Positions 61,534 to 64,000 of a stretch of 64,000 bases of DNA are shown piece by piece. The stretch covers positions 1,488,001 to 1,552,000 of the forward strand of contig JNIN01000001.1 in the NCBI GenBank assembly GCA_000702525.1, written 5' to 3'. Made by a program: the position numbers and the translations under genes. This DNA comes from Lachnospiraceae bacterium AC2012 (lineage in GTDB: Bacteria; Bacillota; Clostridia; Lachnospirales; Lachnospiraceae). How positions within the stretch are numbered: position 1 is the first letter of the stretch; each line of letters begins with the position of its first letter. Under the pieces are notes generated by a model. The model was given only the letters and a program-made list of their open reading frames with translations. It was not told the DNA's origin and did not search any database.

Positions 61534-62808
61534 CTAAACTTCTATATTCATCAATGCCGGAACAATCATCACGACAATCACCATCACCAGAAGTCCCATC
61601 ATCGGAAATATTAATTTTGTCGAAGCCTCTTCTCCCGCTGTGCGAACTCTATTCTTTCGCATTAGAAAAACTTCCATCTCCTCCTTCTCAAATGCAGCCG
61701 CAAGCCCCTCTGTCCCACGTTTGACATTTTGAAGAATCAATAAGGACAACTTCCGATACTCTGGAATCACGGCCCGCTGTCCGAGATGTTCATATGCTTC
61801 TACTTCACTGACTCCGCTTTCCATCTCGCGGCACACAATCCGAACTTCCTCGAATCCCGGGCGAAAAACATCCTTACTGTCATATTGCGCCAACACTCGC
61901 TGAAAGCTGTTCTTTATTCCAATCCCTGCTGCCACATAGAGCGATAGTTTCTCCACAATATCTGCATAATCCATTCGCATCCGCTCTTCCAATCGTTTCT
62001 TCTCTCTTCGCTTTTCTTCCTTATCTCCAATCAACAACCCTACCAGCGCGACGATTCCCATCACAGAAATGATCAAGCCCCGGTTGCTATTCACGCCATG
62101 CCACACAATGGGAATCCCCTCGATTTCCTCCGGAAGTGTAACTTTCTCTGTGACTTCTTCATTCATCTTCGCAAGGCTCTTCTCCAGATAATATTGAAAC
62201 CCTTCTTTTGTCGTAAGATCTGCGACCCATACCGACATTGGGAACCGATAGATTTCTCCATAATCTCCACAATTCAGCTCGCATTCGACCTGTACCAACG
62301 TACCTTCCTTCGGATTTTCCAACTTTTCATAATTTATCGTTCCATCCAGATTTACATACTTTGCGGGAGAGAATGTCCAGGATGCCTCTACACGCCCATC
62401 CGCGTATGTTTCCCCTAAATGAACTTTTGAATACACCGTATCCAAAGATGTATTCTCGCCTAGAAATGTTTCATCAATCTCTTGTTTTGCTTCCTCGATA
62501 TAGGAGAGCGCCTCTTCCTCCGAATACTTCTCCTCTTCAATCTCAACAAAAACCTCCTGCTGCTCTCCTTCTTTTTCCAGGAGAAATGATTCGATTAGAT
62601 TGCCTTCTCCCTGTTTTGGTCTCTCGATTTCCGTCGGAGTAAACCATTTGTTATAAACTATTTCTCCAAACGTTAGTGCTATCCCTAGACACTCCAAGAC
62701 GATAATCCACCGGACAGGTTTCCTATACTTATCCAACGTCGTATTTCCATGGCTTTTTAAGACAGACAAAATAATAACCATGCCTAGAAACAATAATACT
62801 GAGACCAT
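61534..62808 (-). CDS. TadC-like type II secretion F-domain protein with extracellular insert
   Basis: The 424-residue inner-membrane platform protein has a GspF/TadC domain at its C-terminus: YADIVEKLSLYVAAGIGIKNSF and GEEASTKLIFPMMGLLVMVIVVM (each cited in part). Unusually, two N-terminal membrane segments (about 3-20 and 33-55) are followed by about 185 residues of soluble sequence. That part includes VYSKVHLGETYADGRVEASWTF and AKYVNLDGTINY. A third membrane segment follows before the F domain. This insert is absent from ordinary TadC (about 300 residues) and probably lies outside the cell. GGAGGG precedes the ATG. Confidence 0.85.
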   Translation of the reverse strand: MVSVLLFLGMVIILSVLKSHGNTTLDKYRKPVRWIIVLECLGIALTFGEIVYNKWFTPTEIERPKQGEGNLIESFLLEKEGEQQEVFVEIEEEKYSEEEALSYIEEAKQEIDETFLGENTSLDTVYSKVHLGETYADGRVEASWTFSPAKYVNLDGTINYEKLENPKEGTLVQVECELNCGDYGEIYRFPMSVWVADLTTKEGFQYYLEKSLAKMNEEVTEKVTLPEEIEGIPIVWHGVNSNRGLIISVMGIVALVGLLIGDKEEKRREKKRLEERMRMDYADIVEKLSLYVAAGIGIKNSFQRVLAQYDSKDVFRPGFEEVRIVCREMESGVSEVEAYEHLGQRAVIPEYRKLSLLILQNVKRGTEGLAAAFEKEEMEVFLMRKNRVRTAGEEASTKLIFPMMGLLVMVIVVMIVPALMNIEV

Positions 62809-62829
62809 CTTCCCTCCCTACTAATCTGA

Positions 62830-63567
62830 TCACATTTTCACCTGAATAATAAAAACTCCTAATTTCAGCATTCCAAAATATAAAAGCAGCATGGCGCTCA
62901 TCAGGATTACGCCAAACATATTTCCATATAACGGTGCCATAAACTCTCCCGTACCAATCTTCATATAGAGCAATATGCCAATGGGCATTACCGACATCAC
63001 CAAAAGTTCTAAGCGTTTCTCCGCCGTCAGTGCTTGGATTTCTTGCTTTAACGCCATTTTCTCATTGATTTTCTCAGCGGTTCTTCGCAAGTTTTTTCCA
63101 TAATCTCCACCTAAACGTTTCCCAAACTCGAAAATCTCTGCAAACGCCAGGACCTCTTCATAAGGATGCCTTTTGCATATCATTTGAAATGCTTTTTCAA
63201 TCGGAACGGACATCTGCACCTGATGATTAATCTCACGTAGTTCCCGATACATCACGCCCTGTTCTCCAAAGACAATCCACAGTTCCTGCTCCGCATCAAC
63301 AAAGGCATTTTCTACGGAATGTCCAACCTGTAATCCATTATTAATACACATCAGAAACTCTTTAAATTCCTTCTGGAATCGCTCTTCCATCTGGTTCTTC
63401 CGATATTTTCTATATTCTCTTTTCGTTACAAAATAAACCGGGATTATCGATAGGATTCCCCATATCGAATCATAAAAAATATATGCGATACTGATGCCAA
63501 GTAGCACCGTAATTAAGAATACTGTTCCAAACGATCGGTATGCACTAAGGGATGTTCCTGTACCCAT
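62830..63567 (-). CDS. TadB-like type II secretion F-domain protein
   Basis: This 245-residue inner-membrane protein has an F domain with FKEFLMCINNGLQVGHSVENAF and EIFEFGKRLGGDYGKNLRRTAEKI, flanked by membrane segments near residues 12-45 and 205-243. TadB and TadC form the platform on which Flp pilins are assembled. The ATG follows GGGGGGA and overlaps the upstream ATPase gene by 55 bp. It lacks the long N-terminal extension of many TadB proteins. Confidence 0.88.
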   Translation of the reverse strand: MGTGTSLSAYRSFGTVFLITVLLGISIAYIFYDSIWGILSIIPVYFVTKREYRKYRKNQMEERFQKEFKEFLMCINNGLQVGHSVENAFVDAEQELWIVFGEQGVMYRELREINHQVQMSVPIEKAFQMICKRHPYEEVLAFAEIFEFGKRLGGDYGKNLRRTAEKINEKMALKQEIQALTAEKRLELLVMSVMPIGILLYMKIGTGEFMAPLYGNMFGVILMSAMLLLYFGMLKLGVFIIQVKM

Positions 63568-64000
63568 AGGTCATCCCCCATATACCGATATTTCGTTTCC
63601 AGTTGAACCTCATCATCAACTACCCCCATAACTTCTGCTATCTCCACGATCTTCCTTGTCCGATCCGGCATTCTCTGAATATGAATAAAGATATCAATTC
63701 CAGATGCTATCTGTTTTCGAATTGCTCCCATCGGTAAATCCATGCCCATCAGGGACATCATCTCCAACCTTGAAATCATGTCCCTGGTTGAATTGGCATG
63801 GCCTGTGCTCATCCCACCACTATGTCCGGTATTATTTGCCATCAAGAGTTCTATCGTCTCCGCACCTCTACACTCTCCGACAATAATACGGTCCGGTCGC
63901 ATTCTAAGAGATGAGCGAACCAGGTCTCTAATCGTTATTTCCAGTTTTCCCTCCAGATTCTTCTCCCTGGCCTCCAACCTTACCAGGTTTTCCACTCCAA
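63513..64000 (-). CDS. CpaF/TadA-type secretion ATPase, C-terminal part
   Basis: This gene runs off the right edge; about 162 C-terminal residues are visible. It encodes the hexameric ATPase that powers Tad pilus assembly. Visible motifs are LRMRPDRIIVGECRGAET (Walker B region with the conserved Arg), the His box MSTGHANSTRDMISRLE, and QIASGIDIFIHIQR. Walker A would be beyond the window. The tail (RYMGDDLWVQEHPLVHTD) overlaps the TadB start by 55 bp. The GTG at 63995 is internal, not the start. Confidence 0.92.
   Translation of the reverse strand, partial: GVENLVRLEAREKNLEGKLEITIRDLVRSSLRMRPDRIIVGECRGAETIELLMANNTGHSGGMSTGHANSTRDMISRLEMMSLMGMDLPMGAIRKQIASGIDIFIHIQRMPDRTRKIVEIAEVMGVVDDEVQLETKYRYMGDDLWVQEHPLVHTDRLEQYS

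Overview
The window looks like chromosome from a low-to-moderate GC, Gram-positive anaerobe of the Lachnospiraceae type (Clostridia). The indications are crisp AGGAGG-like ribosome binding sites, TTGACA/TATAAT promoters, lipoprotein signal peptides, the birA-coaX-dusB-greA-lysS gene block, a Flp/Tad pilus locus with DUF5702 and FHA proteins, ECF-type vitamin uptake and a FeoA-FeoB fusion. I see no prophage, IS element, CRISPR array or rRNA. The family assignment is inferred from protein types, not from a database search.

Layout. 1-3.6 kb: the N-terminus of a heptad-repeat (YhgE/Pip-like) membrane protein and a metN-metI-metQ methionine importer. 3.7-9.6 kb: an OPT transporter coupled to a PqqD-like protein, a DUF4430/ECF S-component pair, and an amino-acid ABC importer whose substrate-binding domain is circularly permuted and whose promoter carries ARG-box-like palindromes. 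9.6-13 kb: a Dabb protein, an SDR oxidoreductase and a Cthe_2159-like lipoprotein. 13-17 kb: an A+T-rich accessory patch with an MFS efflux pump, two overlapping XRE/helical-repeat regulators and two small membrane proteins. 17-24.3 kb: a cysteine desulfidase-family gene behind a possible attenuator, an amidase, a zinc-ribbon/YARHG protein, a CDF metal transporter and FeoAB. 24.5-31 kb: an HD-GYP protein and a five-gene LnrLMN-JK-like ABC exporter plus two-component system. 31-36 kb: an ABC-F protein, a NifX-metal linker-FKBP fusion, a FIST-GGDEF protein, tRNA-Pro(TGG) and an internally deleted ABC-transporter pseudogene. 36-43.6 kb: a fructan-type locus (eight-repeat 1523-residue surface protein, GH32 lipoprotein, divergent LacI regulator). 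43.7-55.5 kb: housekeeping genes lysS, greA, dusB, coaX, birA, argF, a cell-wall hydrolase, pgi, murG and a HIT protein. 55.5-64 kb: a flavodoxin-SCP2 fusion, a predicted C-rich small RNA, and a Tad pilus operon running off the window end.

Connections. ARG-box-like palindromes lie over the promoters of both argF and the permuted ABC importer, so the two are probably arginine responsive. The GH32 gene, the giant repeat protein and the LacI regulator share an intergenic region with repeated GTTACA/TGTAAC operators. FeoAB and a CDF transporter are translationally coupled. The Tad genes are packed head to tail; the largest pseudopilin-like gene has its ribosome binding site and start codon inside one arm of a perfect 23-bp inverted repeat.

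Strongest leads for follow-up: the predicted small RNA with two C-rich loops (about 56.66-56.85 kb), the circularly permuted transporter with its operator array, the 23-bp inverted repeat over a Tad gene start, the NifX-metal-FKBP fusion, and the regulator/efflux/small-membrane-protein patch at 13-17 kb.
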